Shown here piece by piece: positions 52,563 to 60,614 of a DNA stretch of 64,000 nt. Where the stretch lies: contig JASCPI010000028.1 in the NCBI GenBank assembly GCA_029959555.1, positions 1-64,000 on the forward strand, given 5' to 3'. The stretch's first letter is position 1, and each line of letters opens with the position of its first letter. This stretch comes from Lysobacteraceae bacterium PS02065 (GTDB taxonomy: Bacteria > Pseudomonadota > Gammaproteobacteria > Xanthomonadales > Rhodanobacteraceae). A program made the position numbers and the translations under genes. The notes below the pieces were generated by a model that did no database searches, had not been told where the DNA came from, and was given only the letters and a program-made list of their open reading frames with translations.

Positions 52563-53755
52563 GCCGCCGCGACGAACTCGACGTGCTCGTGGTCGGTGCC
52601 GGCATCGTCGGCGCGGCGACCGCGCTCGCCTGCGCACGCGACGGCCTGTCGGTGGCCGTGGTCGAACCGCGCGAGCCGGCGCCGTGGCGCGCCGAGGACG
52701 AAGTCGACCTGCGCGTCGTCGCGCTCGCGCCCGACGCGGTCGAACTGCTCGACGATCTCGGCGTGTGGCCTGCCGTGCGCGCGGCGCGCGCGAGTGCGTA
52801 TGCGCGCATGGACGTGTGGGACGCACTCGCCCCGGGCGAGCTGCGCTTCGACGCGGCCGAACGCGGCGAGTCCGCGCTCGGCTGGATCGTCGAGAACCGC
52901 CTGCTGCAGCATGTGCTGTGGCAGGCCCTGCTCGCACCCGATGCGGGCGCTGCGCCACGCCTGCTGTGTCCGGCATCGGTGGAATCGGTCGAGAACGCCG
53001 ATGACGCAGCCGTCGCGACGCTGGCCGACGGCACGCGCCTGCGCGCGCGCGTCGTCGTCGTCGCCGACGGTGCCGGCTCGCCGCTGCGCACGCAGCTCGG
53101 CATCACCACGCGTGACCGCGACTACGGCCAGCGCGCGGTCGTCGCGCACGTCGGCACCGAACGGCCGCACGAGGCGACCGCGTGGCAGCGCTTCCAGCCG
53201 GGAGGTCCGCTCGCGCTGCTGCCGCTCGCCGACGGGCGCAGCTCGATCGTGTGGTCGCTGCCCGAGGCCGAGGCCGCGCGTGTGCTCGCGCTGGCCGACG
53301 ACGCGTTCATGGCCGAGCTCGGTTGCGCGAGCGATTTCCGCCTCGGCCCGATCACCTCGACGACGCCGCGCCTCGCGTTCCCGCTGCGCCTGCGCCTCGC
53401 CGAGCGCTATGCCGAAGGGCGTTGCGTGCTCGTCGGCGATGCCGCGCACGCGGTGCACCCGCTGGCCGGGCAAGGGCTCAACCTCGGCCTGCGCGACGTC
53501 GCCTGTCTGCGCAGCGTGCTCGCCACGGCACGTCGCCGCGGTGGCGATCCCGGTGCGGCGCACGTGCTGCGCCGCTACGCGCGTGAGCGTCGCAGCGAGA
53601 ACACGCTCGCCGCGCACGCGTTCGACCTCATCGAGCGCACGTTCGCGTCACCGTCGGGCGCACTCGCGCTCGTGCGTGGTGCGGCGCTGGGGGTCGCGGG
53701 ACGTGTCGCGCCGCTGCGGAACCTGCTGCTCGACGGCGCAGCCGGAAGGCTCTAG
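52559..53755 (+). CDS. UbiF/UbiI/COQ6-like FAD-dependent hydroxylase
   Basis: 398 residues. FAD motif VVGAGIVGAATALACA (residue 11), EVDLRVVALAPDAVELLDDLGVW, VVVADGAGSPLRTQLGI (about 163) and VLVGDAAHAVHPLAGQGLNLGLRDV (about 292), all family hallmarks. It starts within the stop of the upstream ubiH-like gene (ATGA), so the two hydroxylases are co-produced; a second ring hydroxylation step is likely, the position not determinable. The downstream left-half repeat (53796) forms a hairpin after the stop and may act as terminator. Confidence 0.87.
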   Translation: MSRRDELDVLVVGAGIVGAATALACARDGLSVAVVEPREPAPWRAEDEVDLRVVALAPDAVELLDDLGVWPAVRAARASAYARMDVWDALAPGELRFDAAERGESALGWIVENRLLQHVLWQALLAPDAGAAPRLLCPASVESVENADDAAVATLADGTRLRARVVVVADGAGSPLRTQLGITTRDRDYGQRAVVAHVGTERPHEATAWQRFQPGGPLALLPLADGRSSIVWSLPEAEAARVLALADDAFMAELGCASDFRLGPITSTTPRLAFPLRLRLAERYAEGRCVLVGDAAHAVHPLAGQGLNLGLRDVACLRSVLATARRRGGDPGAAHVLRRYARERRSENTLAAHAFDLIERTFASPSGALALVRGAALGVAGRVAPLRNLLLDGAAGRL

Positions 53756-53795
53756 CAACAGCGGGACTCGCACGAGGCGATCGCCTGGAGAGTGC

Positions 53796-53850
53796 CGCTT
53801 CGAGCCCCTCTCCCTCCGGGAGAGGGGTTGGGGGAGAGGGTGCGGGATCG
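53796..53850. repeat. left half of the mosaic repeat, possible terminator hairpin
   Basis: CCCCTCTCC-CTCCGGGAGAGGGG folds into a perfect hairpin, followed by GGGGGAGAGGGTGCGGGATCG as in the element at 12374. It stands 41 bases after the ubi operon and may end its transcript. The right CCCTCATCC half is absent here. Confidence 0.75.
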
Positions 53851-53909
53851 CGACGCGCTCCAATCGAGAGCGGACTCAGCCACGGCAATGCGCGCCGCGC
53901 GAATCGACC

Positions 53910-54383
53910 TCAGGCCTCGAGTCCCCGCGCACGCAGCGCCTCGGCGACCTCGGGCGCGTCGTCGAGCGTGCGGAAGCCGCGCCACTCGTAACCCGGCGCG
54001 ACCGTGCAGCCGACCAGTGCATACGCGCCGAGCGGGCGCGCGGCCTGCCACCAGCCGGCCGGCACGACGAACACGGGGGCCGAGCCGTGGCCGACCGGCG
54101 CGAGCACGTGGCGCACGAGTTCGCCCGACACGGGATCGAAGCGCAGCATCTCGAGCGCCTCGCCCTCGTACCAGTGCCAGAGCTCGTCGGCGTCGACACG
54201 GTGCCAGCGGCTGCGCTCGCCGGACGCGAGCAGGTAGTAGATCGAGGTCGCGACGGGACGCTCGCGCACGGGATCCTCGTGCGTGGTGGTCAGCGCGGAT
54301 TCGTAGATGCGGCGGTAGTGGCCGCCTTCGACATGGGGTTCGAGCGCGAGCTGGCGCACGAGGGTTTCGGCACGTTCATTCAT
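53910..54383 (-). CDS. DUF985 cupin-fold protein
   Basis: 157 residues from the ATG at 54383. The cupin beta-barrel is visible: LVRQLALEPHVEGGHYRRIYES, SIYYLLASGERSRWHRVDADELWHWYEGEALEM, VLAPVGHGSAPVFVVPAGWWQAARPLG and LVGCTVAPGYEWRGF. This is the DUF985/UPF0310-type family of small soluble proteins, often fitted to sugar or alcohol-binding; catalytic role unproven. HxE-type metal ligands H60 and E67-like can be seen (WHRVDADELWHW). Monocistronic. Confidence 0.88.
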   Translation of the reverse strand: MNERAETLVRQLALEPHVEGGHYRRIYESALTTTHEDPVRERPVATSIYYLLASGERSRWHRVDADELWHWYEGEALEMLRFDPVSGELVRHVLAPVGHGSAPVFVVPAGWWQAARPLGAYALVGCTVAPGYEWRGFRTLDDAPEVAEALRARGLEA

Positions 54384-54604
54384 CCGCCCATGATAAGCGT
54401 TGGCGGGCGCGGGGACGATGAGGGGCATGATCAACGCTGCGACCATGGGGAGCGCGTGGCCTGACAAGCATTGCGGCCGGCAACTGCTGCTGTCGGGCGA
54501 GAATCCTTGCATGCGTCGCGCCGTCATCGGAGCTGTCGCGTGGTGATCTACGGCGCCACCGTTGCGCGGCACAATTCCGAACTGCCTGCGTGGAGCGGCA
54601 CTGC

Positions 54605-54735
54605 GTTTGAGCCCAGCTCCCTCCGGGAGAGGGGTCGGGGAGAGGGTGCGGGATCGTGCCACGTCCGATCATCGTCGCGGTCCCGGACCCTCATCCGGCC
54701 CTGCGGGCCACCTTCTCCCGGAGGGGGAAGGAAAC
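54605..54735. repeat. mosaic palindromic intergenic repeat, full copy without spacer
   Basis: The gap 54384-54875 holds no gene; its main feature is this element. Left half: CTCCCTCCGGGAGAGGGG and GGGGAGAGGGTGCGGGATCG. Right half: CCGGACCCTCATCCGGCCC, CTGCGGGCC and CTTCTCCCGGAGGGGGAAGG. It matches the copy at 12374-12525, minus that copy's ~30-base spacer. Confidence 0.8.
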
Positions 54736-54875
54736 AAGCGCGCAGTGCCGTATGGCCGCGAAAAGCGTCGACGTCCCCGCTCTTCATCCGCAGAAGCCTG
54801 GGACTGCGATGCGCTCCGGAAGTCGATTCGAACTTTTCCTGGGCAGCAATAAGCCTGGTAGTGAAATGCCGCGCC

Positions 54876-57800
54876 TCAGCGCTCGTAACGGTAGTTGATG
54901 CCCGCGCGGCTGCCCGTGGTCGCGTTCTGTGCCTCGAAATTCCAGCGCTTGTGGAACAGGTAGCGCAGGGTGACGACCTCGCCGGGTTCGAAGATGCCGA
55001 CGCCGTAGCTCAGGTAGAGCTTGGGCGAGAGGTACTTGCCGACCGTGAACGCCGCGCCGCCGAGCACGGCGTTGTCGGCGACACCGATGTCGTCGACGCC
55101 GAGGCGGCCACCGATGCTCTTGGCGAGCAGGTCGCCGCCCGCGGTGCCGAGTGCACGCGCAGCGGTGCCGAGCATGTCGCCTTCGCCGCTCTTGAGCGCC
55201 GACAGCGGCTTGCCGGTGATGAGGTAGGACAGCGCCTCGGACTGCTCCATGGTCGGATCCGAGAACACGGTCAGCACGGGGATCTGTGCGGTGCCGCGCA
55301 CGAGCAGGCCGGCCGTGACCTCGTCGGCCTCGATGCGGCGCGAGGCGCGCAGGTCGATGCCGGGGTTGTCGATCGCGGTGCCCGCGAACAGCACGCGCCC
55401 GGTTTCGATCTTCAGATCCTGGCCGTAGGCCTTGTACGTGCCGCCGACGTTGAGCGTGCCGGTGCCCGTGGTCGCGCGGCCGGGACGCTCGTTGACGACG
55501 ATCTGGCCGCCGACGGTGCCGTCGAAGCCGAAGCCGGCGAGCTTGACGTCGTCGCCGAACACGACCGTGACGTTCGCGGTGACCGGTGACGGCGCGCCGG
55601 CGACCTCGCGCTCGGCGTCGGTGATGACGATGTCGGGCGAGGTCGCGCTGACGCCGCCGCCCGGCAGCTTGGAGAAATCGACGTTGGCCTTCGGCACCGT
55701 GACCTTGCCGCGCACGAGCAGGCCGGTCGCGCCGCGCTCGACCGTGAGGTCGGGCGTGACGACGACGCGTGCGGCCGGGATGTCGGCGGCGAGCACGTTC
55801 TCGCCCTTGATCGCGACCGTCATCGCGTCAGCCTCGGCGAGGCCGCCCTGACCCGAGATCGTGAGCTTGCCCTCGCCCGAGGTGATGCTGCCCTCGAGCG
55901 CGAAGCGCTGTGCGTCGATCGCGCGCAGGCTGATGTCGCCGTCGCGCAGTTTGAGCCCGGCGACGGGCACTTCCGTCGCGAACTCCTTGAGCGTGATGGC
56001 GCCGGTGAGCTGCGGGGCCTCGAGCGTGCCGCCGATCGCGTAGTTCGCGCTGACGCGGCCCTTGGTGTTGGCGACCTCGGCGGTGAGCAGTTCGAGGAAG
56101 GCGAGGCTGTTGATCGCGAGGTCGACCTGGCCGTCGAGCGACTGCGGGCCGCCCGGCGCACCGGCGACCGTGACGCGGCCGTCGAGGCGACCGTCGTGGT
56201 CGAGGCTTGCACGCACGCTCGCCTGGATCGACTGTGGCGCGAACTGCGCGTCGACCGCGAAGCCCGTGTAGCTCAGCAGCGGCTGGTTGCCGCTGCCCGT
56301 GTAGAACGCCGAACCTTCGGCCGACGTGATCGTCGCGCTGCCGCTGAGCGCGCCCGCGGCCGTGCGTTCGATCGCGCCTTCGCCGGCCAGTTCGCCGCGC
56401 AGGCGCACCGGTGAATCCGGGGCGGCGAGGCGCGTGATGAGGCGCAGCGGCAGGTGTTCGAGGCGGTAACGTGCCGACACGCTTCCGTCGGCACCGCCGC
56501 TGCCGCCGACGCACAGGCGTGCCGGCGAACGCGAGACGGGCTCCTCGGCGGCCGCGGTCGCGGCCTGTTCGGCATCCTCGCCGATCGCGGCTTCGGCATT
56601 CGCCGCGGCGGGCGAGGGCGGCGGCGTGCGGCGACGTTCGGTACCGACGAGGCAGCTGTCGGCGGCCGTGAAGCGCTTGCCGTCCCACGACAGCGCCATC
56701 GCGTCGGTGAGGTCGAAGCGCGGCAGCGTCGGCTGCACGGGTTCGAGCTGCAAGGTCTTGAGCGTGCCGTTCCAGCGGCCGTCCTTCGCGTTGCCGGCGA
56801 GGTCGAAGGCGAGGCTCGCGGGTGCGCCGTCGGCGTCGACGCGCAGCTGGTGGGAGGCCTCGTTGCCGTCGGCCTGCACGCGCAGCGTGTCGAAGCGCGC
56901 GTCGCCCTGGGTCACGCCCTTCGCGTCGAGCGTCAGTGCACCGGCGGGCTTCTCGAGATTCCTGACGTCGGCGACGAGCTCGAGCGCCTCGGTGCGCACG
57001 CCGGCATACGCGATGCCCTGGCCTTTCGCATTCGCATCGACGTCGAGGTTCGGCCACTTGCCGTGCACGCGCACGTCGGCACCGAGCGTGCCGCCCGCGT
57101 CGGGCAGCCAGTCGGCGAGCGAGGCGACGTCGATGCGTGCGGTGGCGTCGGTCTGCTGGCCGCCGCGTCCGCGCACCTCGACCGTGCTGCGGCCCGAGGC
57201 CAGCGACAGCGTGCCGTCGACCACGAATTCGGGCTTGATCGAGAGATCGGCCTTGCCCGAAACCGGGCGGTCGCGCAGCGTGCCGGCGAGGCGATCGAGG
57301 CGGATCGTCGTCTCGGGGCCGGCATCGGTCATGCGGCCATCGGTGGCGAGCGCGAAATCGAGTGCGCCCTTCCAGTCGGCCGCGAACGCGCCGGGGTCGA
57401 AGGCCGTCGCGGTCGCCTCGAGCTGCCAGCCGATCGCGGGCTGCAGCGTCACCGTGCCCTTGGCATCGAGGCCACCCTTGGGCTGCACGAGCGCGAGCGT
57501 CTCGAGCGCGATCGCCTGTGGCGTGCCGGCGAGCTTGAGGGTCAGGTGCGAAGGCTGGCCCGGCGGGCCGACGTCGAGCGCGCCTTCGGCCGTGAACTGC
57601 TCCGCGCTGCCGGCGACGTCGACGCGGCCCTGCGTCGCGAGCGCCTGGCCGACGAGATCGGCGGGCAGCTCGACGCCTTCCCAGGTGACCGCGAGCGTCG
57701 CCGACGGCGGCGTCTGCGCATAGCGCACTTCGCCGCTGGCGGTCAGCGAACCGGCGGCCTCGGGCGAGCGCAGCACGAGCGTCGTGATGCCGAGCACCTC

Positions 57801-58733
57801 GTCGGCATGCGTGAAGGTGAGCGGATCGAGCCGCACGTGATGCCCGTCGACGGCGACCTCGCCGGTCAGCGTGCCGCCGGCCTTGTCGCCGGAGCCCTGC
57901 AGCGCGAGGGCGAGCGTCTGCACGCCGCTGTCGGGCACGATGCGGTTCGGATCGAACGTCGGCGCATCGACCGACACGGTCCACGGCAGCGCATCGTTCT
58001 GGCCGAGGGTCGCCTTGACGGTCGCCGCGACCGGTTCGGCGAGCGTCGCGTCGAGCGTCGCGGTGCTGCCGTCGCTCGCGCTCGCTAGCGTGCCGGCGTA
58101 CGTGACCTCGCCGACGCGCCACGTGAAGCGCGTCTGGCCGCGTCCGGAGTAACCGCCTGCGGTGGCGAGCGTGCCGTCGAGGTCGACGCTGCCGTCGGGC
58201 GCGCGCAATGCGAGCTCGCGCACGACGAGGCCGCTGCCGGTCCAGCCGCCGGCGACGTCGAGGCTGTCGGCCGTGAACAGCGGTGCGCCGTCCTGGGTGA
58301 TCGTGACGCCGCGCACCGCGAGGCGTTCGAGCGCGATGTCGATCGGCGCCTCGAGCGAGAACGGTGCGGCCTCGGGATCCTCGGGCGCGGGCGGCACCGT
58401 CGTCAGCGCGACGTCGACGCCGTCGAGGGCGACGTCGTCGACCTGCACGCGGCGCGACAGCAGCGCGAGGATGCCGACATCGGCCGACACGCGCGCGATG
58501 CTCGCGTCGATGCCGGCCGCGGCGTCGGTGTAGCGCACGCCTTCGAGCACGAGCGGTCCGGCGAGGCTGCCGCTGCTGCGCTCGATCGCGAGCTTGCCTT
58601 CGAGCGCGTCCTTGACCTGATCGAGCACGAAGCGCGCGCCCGACTCGGAGCGCAGCGCCCACACCAGCACGATCGCGACGATCGCGAGCAGCACCGCGAG
58701 CACGAGGCCGATCCATTTGAGGGCGCGCGTCAC
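54876..58733 (-). CDS. tamB: translocation and assembly module protein TamB
   Basis: 1285 residues. The GTG start at 58733 overlaps the tamA stop (GTGA), indicating translational coupling. A single N-terminal membrane anchor (about 4-30) is followed by over 1000 residues of repeating beta-strand units (AsmA/TamB-type, alternating Asp/Gly/Ala/Thr), and a C-terminal DUF490-like block: SDIVITDAEREVAG, VTANVTVVFGDDVKLAGFGFDG and MEQSEALSYLITGKPL. TamB spans the periplasm and works with TamA in outer-membrane protein and phospholipid transport. The sequence is continuous with no frameshift. Confidence 0.93.
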   Translation of the reverse strand: MTRALKWIGLVLAVLLAIVAIVLVWALRSESGARFVLDQVKDALEGKLAIERSSGSLAGPLVLEGVRYTDAAAGIDASIARVSADVGILALLSRRVQVDDVALDGVDVALTTVPPAPEDPEAAPFSLEAPIDIALERLAVRGVTITQDGAPLFTADSLDVAGGWTGSGLVVRELALRAPDGSVDLDGTLATAGGYSGRGQTRFTWRVGEVTYAGTLASASDGSTATLDATLAEPVAATVKATLGQNDALPWTVSVDAPTFDPNRIVPDSGVQTLALALQGSGDKAGGTLTGEVAVDGHHVRLDPLTFTHADEVLGITTLVLRSPEAAGSLTASGEVRYAQTPPSATLAVTWEGVELPADLVGQALATQGRVDVAGSAEQFTAEGALDVGPPGQPSHLTLKLAGTPQAIALETLALVQPKGGLDAKGTVTLQPAIGWQLEATATAFDPGAFAADWKGALDFALATDGRMTDAGPETTIRLDRLAGTLRDRPVSGKADLSIKPEFVVDGTLSLASGRSTVEVRGRGGQQTDATARIDVASLADWLPDAGGTLGADVRVHGKWPNLDVDANAKGQGIAYAGVRTEALELVADVRNLEKPAGALTLDAKGVTQGDARFDTLRVQADGNEASHQLRVDADGAPASLAFDLAGNAKDGRWNGTLKTLQLEPVQPTLPRFDLTDAMALSWDGKRFTAADSCLVGTERRRTPPPSPAAANAEAAIGEDAEQAATAAAEEPVSRSPARLCVGGSGGADGSVSARYRLEHLPLRLITRLAAPDSPVRLRGELAGEGAIERTAAGALSGSATITSAEGSAFYTGSGNQPLLSYTGFAVDAQFAPQSIQASVRASLDHDGRLDGRVTVAGAPGGPQSLDGQVDLAINSLAFLELLTAEVANTKGRVSANYAIGGTLEAPQLTGAITLKEFATEVPVAGLKLRDGDISLRAIDAQRFALEGSITSGEGKLTISGQGGLAEADAMTVAIKGENVLAADIPAARVVVTPDLTVERGATGLLVRGKVTVPKANVDFSKLPGGGVSATSPDIVITDAEREVAGAPSPVTANVTVVFGDDVKLAGFGFDGTVGGQIVVNERPGRATTGTGTLNVGGTYKAYGQDLKIETGRVLFAGTAIDNPGIDLRASRRIEADEVTAGLLVRGTAQIPVLTVFSDPTMEQSEALSYLITGKPLSALKSGEGDMLGTAARALGTAGGDLLAKSIGGRLGVDDIGVADNAVLGGAAFTVGKYLSPKLYLSYGVGIFEPGEVVTLRYLFHKRWNFEAQNATTGSRAGINYRYER

Positions 58734-60493
58734 AGGTCGGGTCCGATGATGACGTGGAGTTCGACGCCGCTGGCGTACTTGTCGCCGACCGGCGTGCCGA
58801 CGTCGACGCGCACGAGGCCGACCGGCGAACGCCAGCGCGCGCCGACGCCCGCGCCGATCTTGAGGTCGAAGTTGCTGCCGCTGAACGCGTCGCCCGCGTC
58901 GATGAAGGCAGCCGCACCCCAGGTCGGCGTGAAGTAGTACTCGTACTCGGCGCTCGCGACCATGAGCTGCTCGCCGCCGATGACCTTGGGCGTCTCGTCG
59001 GGCGCGACCTCGCGGCGCGGGCCGACGGTCTGGAACGCGTAGCCGCGGATCGAGCGGTCGCCGCCGGCGAAGAAGCGCAGTTCGGGTGGCAGTCGGTCGA
59101 AGTTGTCGACCTGCGTGTAGCCGAGCGAGCCGCGTGCGATGAAGCGGCTGTTGTCGCCGAGCCCGCGGATCCACTTCGCGTCGGCGGTGACCTGGGCGAA
59201 GTTCGTGTCCGACAGCAGCGCGCTCGATCCTGCGCGAGCGGCCAGCGTCAGCGACCAGCCGCGACGCGGGAACTGCAGGTCGTCGGCGCGCTTCTTCGAA
59301 TACGAGATCTCGGGGTAGAGCAGCGTCGTGGTGCCTTTCTCTTCGGCGACCTTGAAGTCACCGGTCAGGAAGTTGATGCCGATCGTGCGCAGCCAGCCGT
59401 GCCACATTCGCGAATCGTTCGCGGTCAGGCGCAGGGTCTTGGATTCGCTGGTGTCGGTGTTCTCGTCGCGGTAGGTCGCGCCGAAGTTGTACGAGTGGTT
59501 GTCACGCCCCGGCAGCGGGATCTGGTACAGCGAGCTCAGTGTCTTGAGGCGTTGCGCGAGCATCGTCTCGAACTTGAGCTTGTGGCCGCGATCGTTGACC
59601 CAGCGCCGCTCGATGCCGCCGCGGATGCCCGGACCCGTGTCGGTGCCGACGAACACGCCACCCGTGTAGACGGTGCGCTTGGCCGGCGCGAGCATCACCG
59701 CGATCGGCACGACGCCGTCGGCGGCCTTCTCGGTATCGGGCTGTACCTGCGCGACCGAGAAGTAGTTCGCGTCGATGAGCTGCTGCTGGAAGCGCAGCAG
59801 TTCGTCCTGCGCGTAGTAGTCCGATGCATCCCAGGGGATGTAGCGCTCCATGAAGGCATTGGGGAACTGGCCACCCTCGAAGTGCACGTCGCCGAAGCGG
59901 TAGCGCTCGCCGACCTCCCAGCGCAGGTGGATCGTCGCGGTGTTCGCAGCACGCGTGACCGCGACGCGGTGTTCGGCGAGCTTCGCGTCGAGGAAGCCTG
60001 CGCCGAACAGCGCGGCGTGGATCGCGGCCTTGCTGCGCTCGTACTGGGCGTGGTCGAGCGGCTGGTTGCGGCGTGGCGCGAACGCGCCGCGCGCCTGGTC
60101 GATCGCGCGGATGCCCTGGGTCTCGCCGTCGATGTCGATCTCGACGTCGGTCACGCGCACGGGCTCACCGCGCTGCACGCGCAGCTCGGCGACGAAGTTG
60201 CCGCCCTCGGCCTTGAGCTCGCCTTCGACCTTGACGTTGTAGTAGCCGTACGGCTCGAGCGCGCCGGCGATCTGGTCCTCGGCGCGGCGATACAGGCGGC
60301 GGGCCTGCGCGGGACTGACGTCGCGGTTCGTGTACTGCTGGAGCTCGAGCGCGACGAGCGCGGCGTCGCGCAGCACGCCGTCGAGTCCGCTCATCTGCAC
60401 GCTGACGCGTGCGGCCCACGAGGGCGCGGCGGCGAAGGTCGCGATCAGCACGATCAGCGCGCGCCAGCGTCCGGGGGAGCTGCGTTGGATCAT
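58730..60493 (-). CDS. tamA: outer-membrane assembly protein TamA (Omp85 family)
   Basis: 587 residues. A signal peptide ends near APSWAA (about 28). POTRA-type domains occupy about 30-260 (GELKAEGGNFVAELRVQRGEPVRVTDVEI and HLRWEVGERYRFGDVHFEGGQFPN). The beta-barrel has TGGVFVGTDTGPGIRGGIERRW, and the Omp85 barrel end with FFAGGDRSIRGYAFQT and VGARWRSPVGLVRVDVGTPVGD. It inserts in the outer membrane and partners with TamB, whose gene overlaps. Length is typical of TamA rather than BamA (about 800). Confidence 0.93.
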   Translation of the reverse strand: MIQRSSPGRWRALIVLIATFAAAPSWAARVSVQMSGLDGVLRDAALVALELQQYTNRDVSPAQARRLYRRAEDQIAGALEPYGYYNVKVEGELKAEGGNFVAELRVQRGEPVRVTDVEIDIDGETQGIRAIDQARGAFAPRRNQPLDHAQYERSKAAIHAALFGAGFLDAKLAEHRVAVTRAANTATIHLRWEVGERYRFGDVHFEGGQFPNAFMERYIPWDASDYYAQDELLRFQQQLIDANYFSVAQVQPDTEKAADGVVPIAVMLAPAKRTVYTGGVFVGTDTGPGIRGGIERRWVNDRGHKLKFETMLAQRLKTLSSLYQIPLPGRDNHSYNFGATYRDENTDTSESKTLRLTANDSRMWHGWLRTIGINFLTGDFKVAEEKGTTTLLYPEISYSKKRADDLQFPRRGWSLTLAARAGSSALLSDTNFAQVTADAKWIRGLGDNSRFIARGSLGYTQVDNFDRLPPELRFFAGGDRSIRGYAFQTVGPRREVAPDETPKVIGGEQLMVASAEYEYYFTPTWGAAAFIDAGDAFSGSNFDLKIGAGVGARWRSPVGLVRVDVGTPVGDKYASGVELHVIIGPDL

Positions 60494-60614
60494 GGCGGGG
60501 ATGTGAAGATTCGGGCCGGTTTTCGTTATAGCAGGAGAAAAGTTCGAACGGTGTTAGCCGTCCGGCCGAGCGCGGCGCGCGTTCACATTCGTTTGCGCGG
60601 CGCCGCTCGGAACC

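Noticed and set aside
55828-58917. 1029-residue minus-strand frame within tamB
   Set aside because: Off-frame shadow of tamB, made of Arg/Ala/Pro repeats without recognisable motifs.
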